From Methanosarcina sp. ERenArc_MAG2 (GTDB taxonomy: Archaea; Halobacteriota; Methanosarcinia; Methanosarcinales; Methanosarcinaceae), in contig JAMXHR010000017.1 of the NCBI GenBank assembly GCA_023955635.1, forward strand, positions 372,001 through 436,000: a DNA stretch of 64,000 nt, given 5' to 3'. This document shows, piece after piece, positions 1 through 8,454 of this stretch (position 1 is its first letter; every line of letters begins with the position of its first letter). The position numbers and the translations under genes were made by a program. The notes beneath the pieces are model-generated. The model did not search any database. It was given only the letters and a program-made list of their open reading frames with translations, and was not told the origin of the DNA.

Positions 1-32
1 TTTCAGGCCCGGGAAAAAGAGTTCTGTGTGCT

Positions 33-497
33 CTAACCGAAGATATTCATCACACGTGCACCTTCAAGTCTGGACATCTCCACTTCGGAACCTTCAAGCA
101 CCTTTTTTCGAATTCTTATCGGGGCACTTACACGCAGGGCAAGGGCAATACAATCGCTTGGTCTTGCGTCAAACTGCATGACGCTGTTGTCCTTTCTTAT
201 CAGGAGCCGGGCGTAATAGATTTTGTCAACCTTTTCATCAATCAATACGCCCTCGATTTTTATATCTAACCGTTCGAAAATATTGATCATAAGGTCATGA
301 GCCATGGGTCGGGGAGGAGAAACGTTTTTAAGCACGTTTCCTATTGAGAGAGCTTCGAGATGCCCTATGTATATGGGAAGCATGTTCCCTTCCATATTTT
401 CAAGAAGTACCACAGGGGTCGGGTCTGTAAAAACATCGACTATATAGACATCTTTAACACGAATTTCCTCAAAGTCCTCATAAATGTCTACGCCCAT
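33..497 (-). CDS. DUF151 / bifunctional nuclease-domain protein
   Basis: The product is about 154 residues and consists almost wholly of one DUF151 (BFN) domain. The family hallmarks are visible: a YIGHLEA segment near residue 45 and the RPSDCIALALR signature in the second half, followed by a short C-terminal tail. Characterised plant members have mixed DNase/RNase activity, but the archaeal role is unknown, so nuclease function here is only family inference. The ATG at 497 is chosen over a TTG six bases upstream. Neither has a clear Shine-Dalgarno. The stop is UAG, rare in this window; reading through it would add only nine residues before UGA. The gene is transcribed in the same direction as pcm, with about 110 bases between them. 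Confidence 0.8.
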   Translation of the reverse strand: MGVDIYEDFEEIRVKDVYIVDVFTDPTPVVLLENMEGNMLPIYIGHLEALSIGNVLKNVSPPRPMAHDLMINIFERLDIKIEGVLIDEKVDKIYYARLLIRKDNSVMQFDARPSDCIALALRVSAPIRIRKKVLEGSEVEMSRLEGARVMNIFG

Positions 498-609
498 ACT
501 CAATAGAGTATTTCACACTTATTAATACCTTATTTAATTCTTTCATATTTATTAAAAAAGCGCTTACAGCTTTACTTCGGATTCTCTCGGATCTTAATTT
601 TTTGCACTT

Positions 610-1344
610 TCAACTTTTTCGAAAGCCATGTTTACCAATCAAAGGTACGAAAACGACCTCACCTTTTCTCTTTTTGTGTATATCGCCCTTACTGTCTTTT
701 TTAACTCTGAAAAGCTCCTGAGAATAACTTCCCACAGGAATCACCATTATACCTCCGGGCTTTAACTGTTCCAGCAGAGGCTCAGGAATATAAGGGGCTG
801 CGCATGTTACAGCTATCCTGTCATAGGGAGCATACTACGAATAACCCATTGATCCGTCTTCATGAATAACTGTAACGTTATCGTAGCCTGTTTCTTTCAG
901 GTTCTTCTTTGCAAAATTTGCAAGGAACTCTATCCGCTCCACAGTGTATATATGTCCGCTTTTTCCTACTAATTCTCCCATCACTGCGGCATTATATCCG
1001 GAACCTGCCCCTATTTCCAAGACTATGTGCCCCTCAGACAGCTCTAGAATTTCACACATAACAGCGACCATATGAGGGGCAGATATTGTTTGCCCGTGGC
1101 CTATTTCCAGAGGTCTGTCCACATAAGCTGCTCTTTGTTCATATTCCGGAACAAATTTATGCCTGGGAACACGGAGCATAGCTTCACGAACTTTTTCATC
1201 TAATATATTAACCTCAAGCCCCTCTACGAGACGCTTGCGCAGTTCTTCGAATTTCTTTTCCTCTTCTCCGGTATTATAATCCTCTTCACCATGGTCCTCT
1301 TCGGAAATCACGCTGACCTGAACCTTCCCCTTTCTTTCTGGCAA
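610..1344 (-). CDS. pcm: Protein-L-isoaspartate O-methyltransferase, interrupted by one in-frame UAG
   Basis: The enzyme uses S-adenosylmethionine to methylate L-isoaspartyl residues so that damaged proteins can be repaired. The AdoMet-binding motif VLEIGAGSGYNAAV and the RVPRHKFVPEY and GHGQTISAPHMVA motifs are all present. After the sequence DGSMGYS a TAG codon (835-837) interrupts the frame. The same frame then continues, without any indel, through YAPYDRIAVTCAAP and the C-terminal half to a UGA at 610-612. Methyltransferases of this family have Glu or Gln at this point, so one CAG or GAG to TAG change explains it. In Methanosarcina UAG can be decoded as pyrrolysine, so a full-length product is possible. 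The start is uncertain: TTG 1344, or GTG 1311, which has a better ribosome site. It overlaps the 3' end of the upstream gene. Confidence 0.85.
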
Positions 1345-1921
1345 AAATTCGTTTTACGTATTTTGCAGGCACAACATCGCCTTTTCTGGACCTGAATGCC
1401 CCATCTCTCACCTTGATTTTGGTGATGAAAAGACTTATTCTTCCCACTCTTTCTTCTGCTCCAACAGTAAACTCATAATCTCCGGGAACACGCTTCTCGA
1501 TAACATCTGTTTTTTCAACACCCGACTGAGCGGAGAATTTTACAGTAATCTCATCAATGGCTCTACCCCATATTGTATCGACATCTTCTGCCTTAGTCGA
1601 TTGAACTCTTTTCTCTCCTACTTCAAGGGCAGTAATCAGGATAGGAACTACTACTCCTGTTTCTTCGTCATCTATAACCAGCTCGTCGTCTACCTGAAGG
1701 ACAGTCTCGGAATCCAGTTCAGTTTTATAGGTATTTGAAATATCCATCTTGCTGACTATAACCTTCAAACTGACTGCTTTTGGGGTTTTTATCTTCGCTG
1801 CATGTACCTGTCCGCACTCAAGGCAGCGAACTAACGGGCTCTGCCCTTCTTTCAGAACTGCATGCCCTACTTCTTCTTTAGGGGAACATGAGGGGCATTC
1901 AACTTCAATTTCTCTTGTCAT
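1286..1921 (-). CDS. HVO_0476-family zinc-finger protein
   Basis: This is a roughly 211-residue archaeal protein of unknown function. The N-terminus holds a zinc-ribbon-like pair, CPSC near residue 7 and CLEC further in. The remainder is a beta-rich domain with acidic stretches, and the tail is basic (RSRKGDVVPAKYVKRIFARKKGEG). The family resemblance comes from that layout and is recalled, not searched. The start is placed at ATG 1921, just before the first zinc knuckle. An upstream in-frame start at 1945 would add eight residues. Its 3' end overlaps the pcm start, which suggests translational coupling. The basic tail hints at nucleic-acid or ribosome association, but this is inference. Confidence 0.6.
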   Translation of the reverse strand: MTREIEVECPSCSPKEEVGHAVLKEGQSPLVRCLECGQVHAAKIKTPKAVSLKVIVSKMDISNTYKTELDSETVLQVDDELVIDDEETGVVVPILITALEVGEKRVQSTKAEDVDTIWGRAIDEITVKFSAQSGVEKTDVIEKRVPGDYEFTVGAEERVGRISLFITKIKVRDGAFRSRKGDVVPAKYVKRIFARKKGEGSGQRDFRRGPW

Positions 1922-2142
1922 GGTCTGATCAATAGATGGATTCAAAATACTAAATACTTAACTTCTCCGGTGGTGTTTTTTCTGGAGGTGTTCTGAAAGG
2001 AGAACTGGTACAAAAAAGGTTTCAAGAAATTAAAGGTAAAAGCACAGGTAAAATTTACAAAATTTATGGTGAACTATTCTTTTTCATTCCAGAGGCAACT
2101 TCGTTTAATGGCCTTTTTCAGATCGTTTCGAGTTCTTAAGCC

Positions 2143-2168
2143 GGAGCTGAAGGTACGCACCTGGCTCC
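2143..2168 (+). other. Hairpin upstream of ribK
   Basis: GGAGC and AGGT on the left pair with ACCT and GCTCC on the right around a four-base loop. A pyrimidine-rich stretch follows. It lies between the divergent zinc-finger gene and the riboflavin kinase. It could be a terminator or a leader structure; no known riboswitch class is recognised. Confidence 0.35.
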
Positions 2169-2230
2169 TACCCCTCTTTCATTCTTTCTTGTTATCAAAA
2201 GTTTTATTATAACGAAATGCATAGTCTAAC

Positions 2231-2253
2231 ATCTCATTATTGAGATGCATCTC
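2231..2253. promoter_or_regulatory. Overlapping palindromes upstream of ribK, candidate operator
   Basis: ATCTCA-TTAT-TGAGAT (2231-2246) is a perfect inverted repeat. It overlaps the perfect 12-base palindrome GAGATGCATCTC (2242-2253). Both sit 25 to 47 bases upstream of the preferred GTG start of ribK. Because the adjacent protein carries an N-terminal HTH domain fused to riboflavin kinase, the RbkR architecture, autoregulation through this site is a reasonable hypothesis. Binding is not shown by the sequence. Confidence 0.45.
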
Positions 2254-2277
2254 AAAATTAAGATAGGCGTGCTGACA

Positions 2278-2955
2278 GTGCCGGACATTGAACACCTGAA
2301 GAAACTTGCACTTATTGGAGCAGTAAACAAAACCATTAAGGTATCTTCGAATGAGTTTCAAAAGCATACCGGGGCAAGCTCAAAAACCGCAGCAAGAAAA
2401 CTAAAACAGCTGGAAGAAGAGGGGCTGATCGAAAGAAAGATCGTCTCAGGTGGCCAGTTGATAAAAATGACTGAAAAAGGGATTGAAATTCTTAAGAGCG
2501 AATATATAGAATACAGCAGGATCTTTTCTCCGGAATCTGATCTTTTAGAGCTTGAGGGAAAGGTGCTTAAGGGCCTGGGCGAAGGCCAGTATTATGTCAA
2601 TATACCCGGATACAGGAAGCAATTTGAGGATAAATTACGTTTCGAACCTTTTCCCGGGACTCTGAATATACAACTTTCCGAAAACAGTTCGGCTCTTCGA
2701 AATCTGTTACGCGAAATGCCGGCTGTCCGGATAGAAGGCTTCAATGACGGAGAACGCACTTTCGGAGGCGGAAAGTGTTACCCGGTTATTATCGGCGGTA
2801 TAGAAGCTGCTGTAGTCGCCCCTGAGAGAACACACTACCCGTCAGATTTGATTGAGATTATTGCACCTGTAAAGTTAAGGGATGCCCTGCAATTGAATGA
2901 CGGAGACAGAGTTGTGATACAGGTAAAAAATCAGGGTATGGAGAACCAAAAATGA
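2278..2955 (+). CDS. ribK: CTP-dependent riboflavin kinase with N-terminal HTH (RbkR-like)
   Basis: The enzyme phosphorylates riboflavin to FMN using CTP. The first ~85 residues form a winged-helix domain (ALIGAVNKTIKVSS, KTAARKLKQLEEEGLI), as in the archaeal RbkR regulators. Residues from about 95 on are the DUF120 kinase, with GLGEGQYYVNIPGY, PGTLNIQL and GGGKCYPV. The domain begins at DIEHLKK, so the GTG at 2278 is preferred over ATG 2245, which would add eleven residues across a palindrome. The stop overlaps the ribB start (ATGA), so the two are co-translated. A dual enzyme/repressor role follows from the family architecture and has not been tested here. Confidence 0.88.
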   Translation: MPDIEHLKKLALIGAVNKTIKVSSNEFQKHTGASSKTAARKLKQLEEEGLIERKIVSGGQLIKMTEKGIEILKSEYIEYSRIFSPESDLLELEGKVLKGLGEGQYYVNIPGYRKQFEDKLRFEPFPGTLNIQLSENSSALRNLLREMPAVRIEGFNDGERTFGGGKCYPVIIGGIEAAVVAPERTHYPSDLIEIIAPVKLRDALQLNDGDRVVIQVKNQGMENQK

Positions 2956-3688
2956 GCGGAAGTACGGTTTACGATTGTTTTACGTATAGAAATGAGAATA
3001 TCAACCTGGCGCTGGAAGCTCTGCGTGCCGGAAACATGATCCAGATTTACGATTCGGACTCCAGGGAAGGGGAAACCGACCTTGTAATTCCTGCAAAAGC
3101 GGTAACCTGCAAAGATGTGAAATGGATGCGAAAAGATGCAGGCGGCCTTATCTGTGTGGCAGTTGACCCTGTGGCATCAAAACAACTCAGGCTGCCTTTC
3201 ATGGCGGAACTCGTCCGGGAAGCCAGCAAAAACAGTGAAGTTCTCGGGGAAGTGGCGGAAAAGGATGGAGACCTTAAATACGACTCTCATTCTTCCTTTT
3301 CTCTCTGGGTCAATCACAGAGATACTCGAACCGGAATCCCTGATAATGAAAGAGCCCTGACTATCCGGAAGATCGGAGAAATCACCGAAAAAATCTTTCC
3401 GGAGATAATATCCATTTTGGGGAAGAATTCAGAACCCCTGGACACGTTGCACTGCTGAGAGCTGCAGAAGGACTTCTGGACGAGCGCAAAGGGCAGACCG
3501 AACTTTCAGTTGCTCTTGCTCGCATGGCAGGAATTACCCCTGCAATGGTAGTCTGCGAGATGCTGGACGATTATAATGGCAAGGCCCTTTCCAAAGAGAA
3601 TGCAAAAGAATATGGCAAAGAACGCGGGCTTATATTTCTGGAAGGGCAGGAAATTCTAGAAGCTTATATGACATGGGTAGGCTCATAA
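2952..3688 (+). CDS. ribB: 3,4-dihydroxy-2-butanone 4-phosphate synthase (one apparent frameshift)
   Basis: RibB converts ribulose 5-phosphate to the four-carbon unit of riboflavin. Visible hallmarks are DSDSREGETDLVIPA (metal and substrate loop), the MRKDAGGLICVAV strand, NHRDTRTGI, and, after the break, FRTPGHVALLRAAEG. The frame is broken in the TTTTGGGG run at 3415-3422. Adding one base there joins the two halves into a full-length protein ending at the TAA at 3686. The start codon overlaps the ribK stop. The gene completes a two-gene flavin operon and is probably functional, the break being a base-call deletion. Confidence 0.85.
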
Positions 3689-3900
3689 TAACAGTTCTTC
3701 TTTTTCTTCCGCCTTTTTTTCAGTTTTATTTTTTCCCAGCTTCTGATTTTTTTATCCATTTTTAAAATGCAGAATTCTATATAAAAGAGAAATTAGTATA
3801 TCATTGATAGTTTCTTGATATTTTTCAACCGTATTAATTCTTTTTGCTTTATATTCGGTTTCATACGGTCGGTGTAAGGCGATGTAAGGGGGTCAGATTT

Positions 3901-4797
3901 GTGTTACAAAAATCTAAAAAAGTTCAGCGAGTTCTTATCTATGTGCTATTTCTGAACCTTGCCGTTGCATTTGCCAAAATAATTTACGGAAATTTAACAA
4001 GCACTTTAAGCATGATTGCAGACGGCTATCATTCCCTTTTTGATGGGGTTTCCAACATTATAGGACTGGCTGGAAGCTTCATTGCATCCCGACCGCCTGA
4101 TAGCGATCACCCTTACGGGCACCAAAAATACGAAACCATATCCTCCATTTTTATCGCATTACTGCTTATTTTTGTGGGCGTTGAGATTTTCCGAGATGCT
4201 CTAAACCGTTTCCTTGTCAAGAGCACGCCAGAGGTCACAGATATCAGTTATCTGGTGATGCTCGGGACAATGTTCATTAATTATCTGGTCACACGATATG
4301 AACATGAAAAGGGTGTGTCTCTCAGGAGCGAGGTGCTTATAGCGGACTCCATGCATACCAGAAGTGATATTTATGTCTCTCTTTCCGTTATAGTAAGCCT
4401 GACTGCCATAAATTTGGGATTTCCTATGATGGATCCTTTAGTCGCCCTGATGATCGCTTTTTTAATTTTCAAGGCAGGATACGGAATTATAAAAGAAAGT
4501 TCAAGGTCCCTTCTGGATATGTCCAGGATTGAAGAGAAAGAAATTTGTGACCTGGTTATGGGAATTGAAGGGGTAAAGGGCTGTCACAAGATTCGGACCC
4601 GTGGCAGCATGGGGGATATTAAAGTCGATATGCACCTGCTTGTCAGGTCTGACATGCCTCTTGAAGACGCACATATTATCACTCACATGGTCAGCAAAAA
4701 GCTGAAGGGGGAATACAAAGACATCTCTGATGTGGTCATACATCTTGAGCCCTCCTCACAACAACCCCAAGGATCAAATAGCAAAAAAACCAGTTAA
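3901..4797 (+). CDS. Cation diffusion facilitator (CDF) family metal transporter
   Basis: This is an inner-membrane divalent-cation/proton antiporter of about 298 residues. Six hydrophobic segments are visible in the first ~210 residues. TM2 carries the metal-site signature IADGYHSLFDGVSN, followed by HPYGHQKYE. TM5 carries a paired ADSMHTRSDIYVS site. The last ~90 residues are the soluble dimerisation domain (VMGIEGVKGCHKIRTR). The HxxxD / HxxxD site residues fit zinc, iron or manganese transport; the metal cannot be told from sequence. The GTG at 3901 is chosen because a strong AGGGGGT precedes it; a TTG at 3844 is also in frame. It ends six bases before aroC. Confidence 0.85.
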   Translation: MLQKSKKVQRVLIYVLFLNLAVAFAKIIYGNLTSTLSMIADGYHSLFDGVSNIIGLAGSFIASRPPDSDHPYGHQKYETISSIFIALLLIFVGVEIFRDALNRFLVKSTPEVTDISYLVMLGTMFINYLVTRYEHEKGVSLRSEVLIADSMHTRSDIYVSLSVIVSLTAINLGFPMMDPLVALMIAFLIFKAGYGIIKESSRSLLDMSRIEEKEICDLVMGIEGVKGCHKIRTRGSMGDIKVDMHLLVRSDMPLEDAHIITHMVSKKLKGEYKDISDVVIHLEPSSQQPQGSNSKKTS

Positions 4798-4802
4798 GAT
4801 GC

Positions 4803-5900
4803 ATGGCTGGAAACGTTTTCGGGCAGATGTTTCGAATAACTACATGGGGCGAATCCCACGGAAGGGCTGTGGGCGTCGTGGTAGATGGATTGCCTGCAGG
4901 TCTTCCTTTCTCCGAGGCTGACATCCAGAAAGAACTGGATAGAAGGCGCCCGGGGCAGAGTGAAGTTTCAACTCCCAGGCGCGAGGCTGACAGGGTGGAG
5001 ATTCTGTCGGGAGTTTTTGAAGGAATGAGCACAGGCACTCCTGTTTCCATGCTGGTTTGGAACTCGGATGCCAGGTCTTTGGCTTATGATGCTATCAAAG
5101 ATACTCCCCGTCCCGGACATGCTGATTTTACCTATATCTCCAGATACGGGATAAGGGACCACCGCGGAGGAGGCAGGTCTTCAGCCCGCGAAACAATAGG
5201 CAGGGTTGCAGGCGGAGCTCTTGCAAGGTTACTGCTTTCCAGATTTGGAATCAGGATTGCAGGCCATGTGCTTGAACTCGGAGGGATCAGAGCAAAACCC
5301 ATGTCTTTTGATGAAATCCTTGAAAACGTGGAAAAAACCCCTGTACGCTGTGCCGACCTCGAAGTTGCTAATAAAATGATTGAAAAAGTTACAGCCCTAC
5401 GGCAGGAAGGAGATAGTGCCGGGGGTATTGTAGAGGTTATTGCGAAAGGCGTTCCTGCAGGCCTGGGAGAGCCTGTTTTTGATCGGCTGGATGCTGACCT
5501 TGCAAAGTCCCTTATGAGCATTCCTGCGGTCAAGGGTTTTGAAATCGGAGCCGGATTTGAGGCCTCCCACCTGCTTGGAAGTGAAATGAACGATCCTTTC
5601 AGGATGGAGGAAGGAAAAATAACCTGTTCGAGCAATAATGCAGGCGGGATCCTTGGAGGAATTTCAACAGGTCTGGATATCATCTGCAGGGCAGCAGTGA
5701 AACCCACCCCATCCATAGGAAAAGTTCAGCAAACCATAGACCTTTCTGCCCGTGAAAACACCGAAATTACGATCAAAGGACGACATGATCCTACAATCCC
5801 TCCGCGTATGGTACCGGTTGCCGAAGCCATGGTTGCCCTTGTGCTTGCCGACCATATGCTCAGGAGCGGCTTTATCAATCCCAGGACCCTGCTGGAATAA
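4803..5900 (+). CDS. aroC: Chorismate synthase
   Basis: The enzyme carries out the last shikimate-pathway step: it removes phosphate from EPSP to give chorismate, using reduced FMN. The three signature blocks are intact: GESHGRAVGVVVDGLPAG near the N-terminus, RPGHADFTYISRYG with GGGRSSARETIGRVAGGA in the middle, and RHDPTIPPRMVPVAEAM near the C-terminus. Length (365 residues) is normal. It follows the CDF transporter within six bases and may share its transcript, although the functions are unrelated. No lesions were seen. Confidence 0.97.
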   Translation: MAGNVFGQMFRITTWGESHGRAVGVVVDGLPAGLPFSEADIQKELDRRRPGQSEVSTPRREADRVEILSGVFEGMSTGTPVSMLVWNSDARSLAYDAIKDTPRPGHADFTYISRYGIRDHRGGGRSSARETIGRVAGGALARLLLSRFGIRIAGHVLELGGIRAKPMSFDEILENVEKTPVRCADLEVANKMIEKVTALRQEGDSAGGIVEVIAKGVPAGLGEPVFDRLDADLAKSLMSIPAVKGFEIGAGFEASHLLGSEMNDPFRMEEGKITCSSNNAGGILGGISTGLDIICRAAVKPTPSIGKVQQTIDLSARENTEITIKGRHDPTIPPRMVPVAEAMVALVLADHMLRSGFINPRTLLE

Positions 5901-6326
5901 AGAGAATAAATTATAATCCTGTATGAACAACTTGAATAATCACCAAAGTATGGGGCGGGGCGCCTCTCCCGTCAACTGGGGTTTTTTCCAATTCTTTCCT
6001 GTAATCATTTAAGTGTTATTCAATTTGGAAAGTTCGATAACTACCCTTTTATAAATATCTTATTCTCTTAACTCCTTACTAGTAAAGCCTTCAGTCCTCC
6101 AGTCGGGTGACTTATTTCTGGTTATTTTTTATAGGTCTAAGTCTGAAATGGCAGAATATTAATATTACTTTATTAATATGACCTCTCAAGTTAGAATTAC
6201 ATTAATTCTCGGTAAAATTGAATCACTCTCATATTCAGCCCTCAGATTGTGATTTTCACTTCATAATTATTGTTGGTTTGTAACTCTAATTAACCTTTGA
6301 CTCATATTAATAAAAACCCTTAATTT
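5901..6326. other. Intergenic region upstream of the heme cluster
   Basis: No coding sequence seen. A GC-rich stretch followed by a T run (about 5951-5990) may terminate aroC. TTTATAAATA near 6050 resembles an archaeal TATA box. ATATTAATA (6156-6164) and TATTAATAT (6171-6179) form a perfect inverted repeat around six bases, a possible operator or bent-DNA site about 150 bases ahead of ahbD. Confidence 0.5.
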
Positions 6327-7392
6327 ATGATTGTCATGACAAATGCACCAAGGCTTATAGCATGGGAATTGACTGCGGGCTGCAACCTGAACTGCGTACA
6401 CTGCAGGGGAGCTTCCACTTCCTCGGTTCCGGCAGGTGAGCTTACAACTGATGAAGCTAAACATTTTATTGATGAGGTTGCAGGGCTTGGAAAGCCCATT
6501 CTCATCCTGAGCGGAGGCGAGCCTCTCACAAGACCTGATGTTTTGGAGATTGCCCGCTACGGCACTGATGCCGGGCTTCGAGTAGTGCTTGCAACAAACG
6601 GTACACTTCTCACTCCTGAGCTTGTAGAAAAACTGAGAGATGCAGGCGTTCAGAGGCTCAGCATAAGTGTCGACGGAGCGAATGCAGAGACACACGACAA
6701 TTTCAGGGGAATGCCCGGAGCCTTTGAAAGGACGCTTGCAGGCATTGAAGTTCTCAGGAAAACAGATTTTCCTTTCCAGATAAACACAACGATCTCAAAG
6801 CGCAACCTTGAGGAAATTCCAAAGACCTTTGAGCTTGCAAAAGAGCTTGGAGCAGCTGCATATCATGTCTTTTTCCTTGTGCCCACAGGAAGGGGGAAGA
6901 GTCCGATGAAGTTTCCCCGGCAGACTACGAGCGTATTTTGCACTGGTTTTATGATATGCAGAAAGAATCGGAAATTCAGCTGAAAGCGACCTGTGCCCCC
7001 CACTATTTCAGGATAATGCGCCAGCGGGCAAAAAAGGAAGGCATTGAAATCTCGGTGAAAACTCACGGCTACGAGGCGATGACAAAAGGCTGTCTCGGAG
7101 GGACAGGCTTCTGTTTCGTATCAAGTGTGGGCGAGGTCTACCCTTGCGGTTATCTGCCTGTGCTTGCCGGAAATATCAGGGAACAACCCTTCAGGGATAT
7201 CTGGGAAAATTCCGGGGTCTTCAAAAACTCCGGAATCCCGAGGAGCTTAAGGGCAAATGCGGAATCTGCGAGTACAAAAAAGTTTGTGCTGGCTGCAGGG
7301 CAAGAGCTTATGCTGCTACAGGCGATTATCTTGAAGAAGAGCCGTACTGTATTTACAGGCCTGGAAAAAATGATCGTGATCAGGATGATTGA
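6327..7392 (+). CDS. ahbD: Radical SAM heme synthase AhbD (two apparent frameshifts)
   Basis: AhbD decarboxylates two propionates of iron-coproporphyrin III to give heme in the siroheme-dependent route. The radical-SAM cluster motif is CNLNCVHC near residue 20, with ILSGGEPL and LATNGTLL following. The C-terminal auxiliary-cluster cysteines appear as CGICEYKKVCAGCRARAY. Two breaks, in G5 at 6892-6896 and A5 at 7223-7227, are each repaired by one added base, giving a normal protein of about 355 residues. The stop overlaps the next gene. AhbC is a paralogue and the alternative call. I prefer AhbD because it is the gene I recall next to ahbA/ahbB in M. barkeri. Confidence 0.78.
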
Positions 7393-7933
7393 ATTTGAAG
7401 ACTGCAACAGACGGCTCCAGAATGCGGACGCCGATTTCACCTCTGACATACAGCCTTACGAAGAGGAAGTTCCTGAATTTGAACTTGATGAGACCGACAA
7501 GATAATTCTGAACCAGATCCAGCAGGAGTTTCCTCTGGAAGTCGAGCCATTTGAAAAGTTAGGTGAAATTCTCGGCCTTTCCGAAACCGAAGTTCTCGGA
7601 CGGCTGCGTGAACTCAACAGGAAAGGAGCAATAAGACGGATAGGGCCGGTCCTCAGCACAAGAAATATGGGTGGAGTAAGCACTCTCGTAGCCCTTAAGG
7701 TTCCCGATGCCCGAATTGAAGAAGTTGCAAATTTTATAAATGAGTACCCTGAAGTTTCCCATAATTACCTTCGGAATGCTGCACAGTATAACCTCTGGTT
7801 TACGCTTTCTGCTCCGAATAAAAAAAGGCTTGAGAAAATAGTTGACGAAATCAGGGAGAAAACAGGCTGTCCTCTGTTAAACCTTCCTACAAAGCGCCTT
7901 TTTAAGATAAATGTGAAGTTCGATATCAGGTGA
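7385..7933 (+). CDS. ahbA: Siroheme decarboxylase subunit AhbA-like (Lrp/AsnC fold)
   Basis: The product is about 182 residues with an Lrp/AsnC-type HTH (LSETEVLGRLRELNRKGAIRRIG) followed by a RAM-like domain (VALKVPDARIEEVANFINEYPEVSHNYLR). This is the architecture of the AhbA/AhbB pair, which decarboxylates siroheme to 12,18-didecarboxysiroheme. The start is set at ATG 7385, overlapping the ahbD stop; ATG 7370 in the same frame is possible. The acidic N-terminus (DIQPYEEEVPEFELDE) is not part of the HTH. The gene is followed at once by its paralogue, as expected for a heterodimer. Which of the two is A or B is assigned by order only. Confidence 0.8.
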   Translation: MIEFEDCNRRLQNADADFTSDIQPYEEEVPEFELDETDKIILNQIQQEFPLEVEPFEKLGEILGLSETEVLGRLRELNRKGAIRRIGPVLSTRNMGGVSTLVALKVPDARIEEVANFINEYPEVSHNYLRNAAQYNLWFTLSAPNKKRLEKIVDEIREKTGCPLLNLPTKRLFKINVKFDIR

Positions 7934-7938
7934 AAATA

Positions 7939-8454
7939 ATGGATAAAACGGATGTAAAACTTCTCAAGCTCACACAGGATGGGATTCCGATAACTCATTC
8001 CCCTTTCAAGGTCCTTGCTGCCGAGCTTGGGATAAGTGAGCAGGAAGTTGTTGACAGGCTTAAAAGCCTTCAGAAAGCCGGAAAAATCCGGCGTTTCGCA
8101 GCTTCAATAGGACATCGGGCAATCGGAATTACGGCCAACGCTATGTGCGTCTGGAATGTCCCCGATGACAGGATAGAAAAAACAGGAGCATTAATGGCGG
8201 AATTCCCCGAAGTGACTCACTGCTATGAGCGCCCGCGTTATCCCGACTGGCCATACAACCTGTTCACTATGGTTCACTCATACACTTCTGAAGACTGTGA
8301 AAAGGTAGCTATCAGGATTTCGGAAGCTACAGGAATCAAGGATTATACCCTTTTTTCAGTGAACGGGAGTTTAAGAAAACCGGGGTCAGGCTGTAAGCAG
8401 GTTTTTAGTCTGATCTTAAATTATATTAGTCAAGAGGTTCCTGAAAATGGCTGA
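7939..8454 (+). CDS. ahbB: Siroheme decarboxylase subunit AhbB-like
   Basis: This is the partner subunit, about 171 residues, with the same HTH plus RAM-like architecture as the preceding gene. Recognisable features are the HTH LGISEQEVVDRLKSLQKAGKIRRFAASIGHR and the RYPDWPYNLFTMVH segment, which in this family lies near the substrate pocket. The ATG at 7939 is chosen because AGGTGA lies six bases upstream, within the end of ahbA; a GTG at 7930 is also in frame. It overlaps the start of the sirC-like gene by eight bases, so ahbD-ahbA-ahbB-sirC read as one operon. A DNA-binding role is possible for the fold but not implied by the context. Confidence 0.82.
   Translation: MDKTDVKLLKLTQDGIPITHSPFKVLAAELGISEQEVVDRLKSLQKAGKIRRFAASIGHRAIGITANAMCVWNVPDDRIEKTGALMAEFPEVTHCYERPRYPDWPYNLFTMVHSYTSEDCEKVAIRISEATGIKDYTLFSVNGSLRKPGSGCKQVFSLILNYISQEVPENG

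Noticed and set aside
5132..5716. Long open frame antisense to aroC
   Set aside because: Mirror of a highly conserved chorismate synthase coding strand, with no ribosome site or motif.
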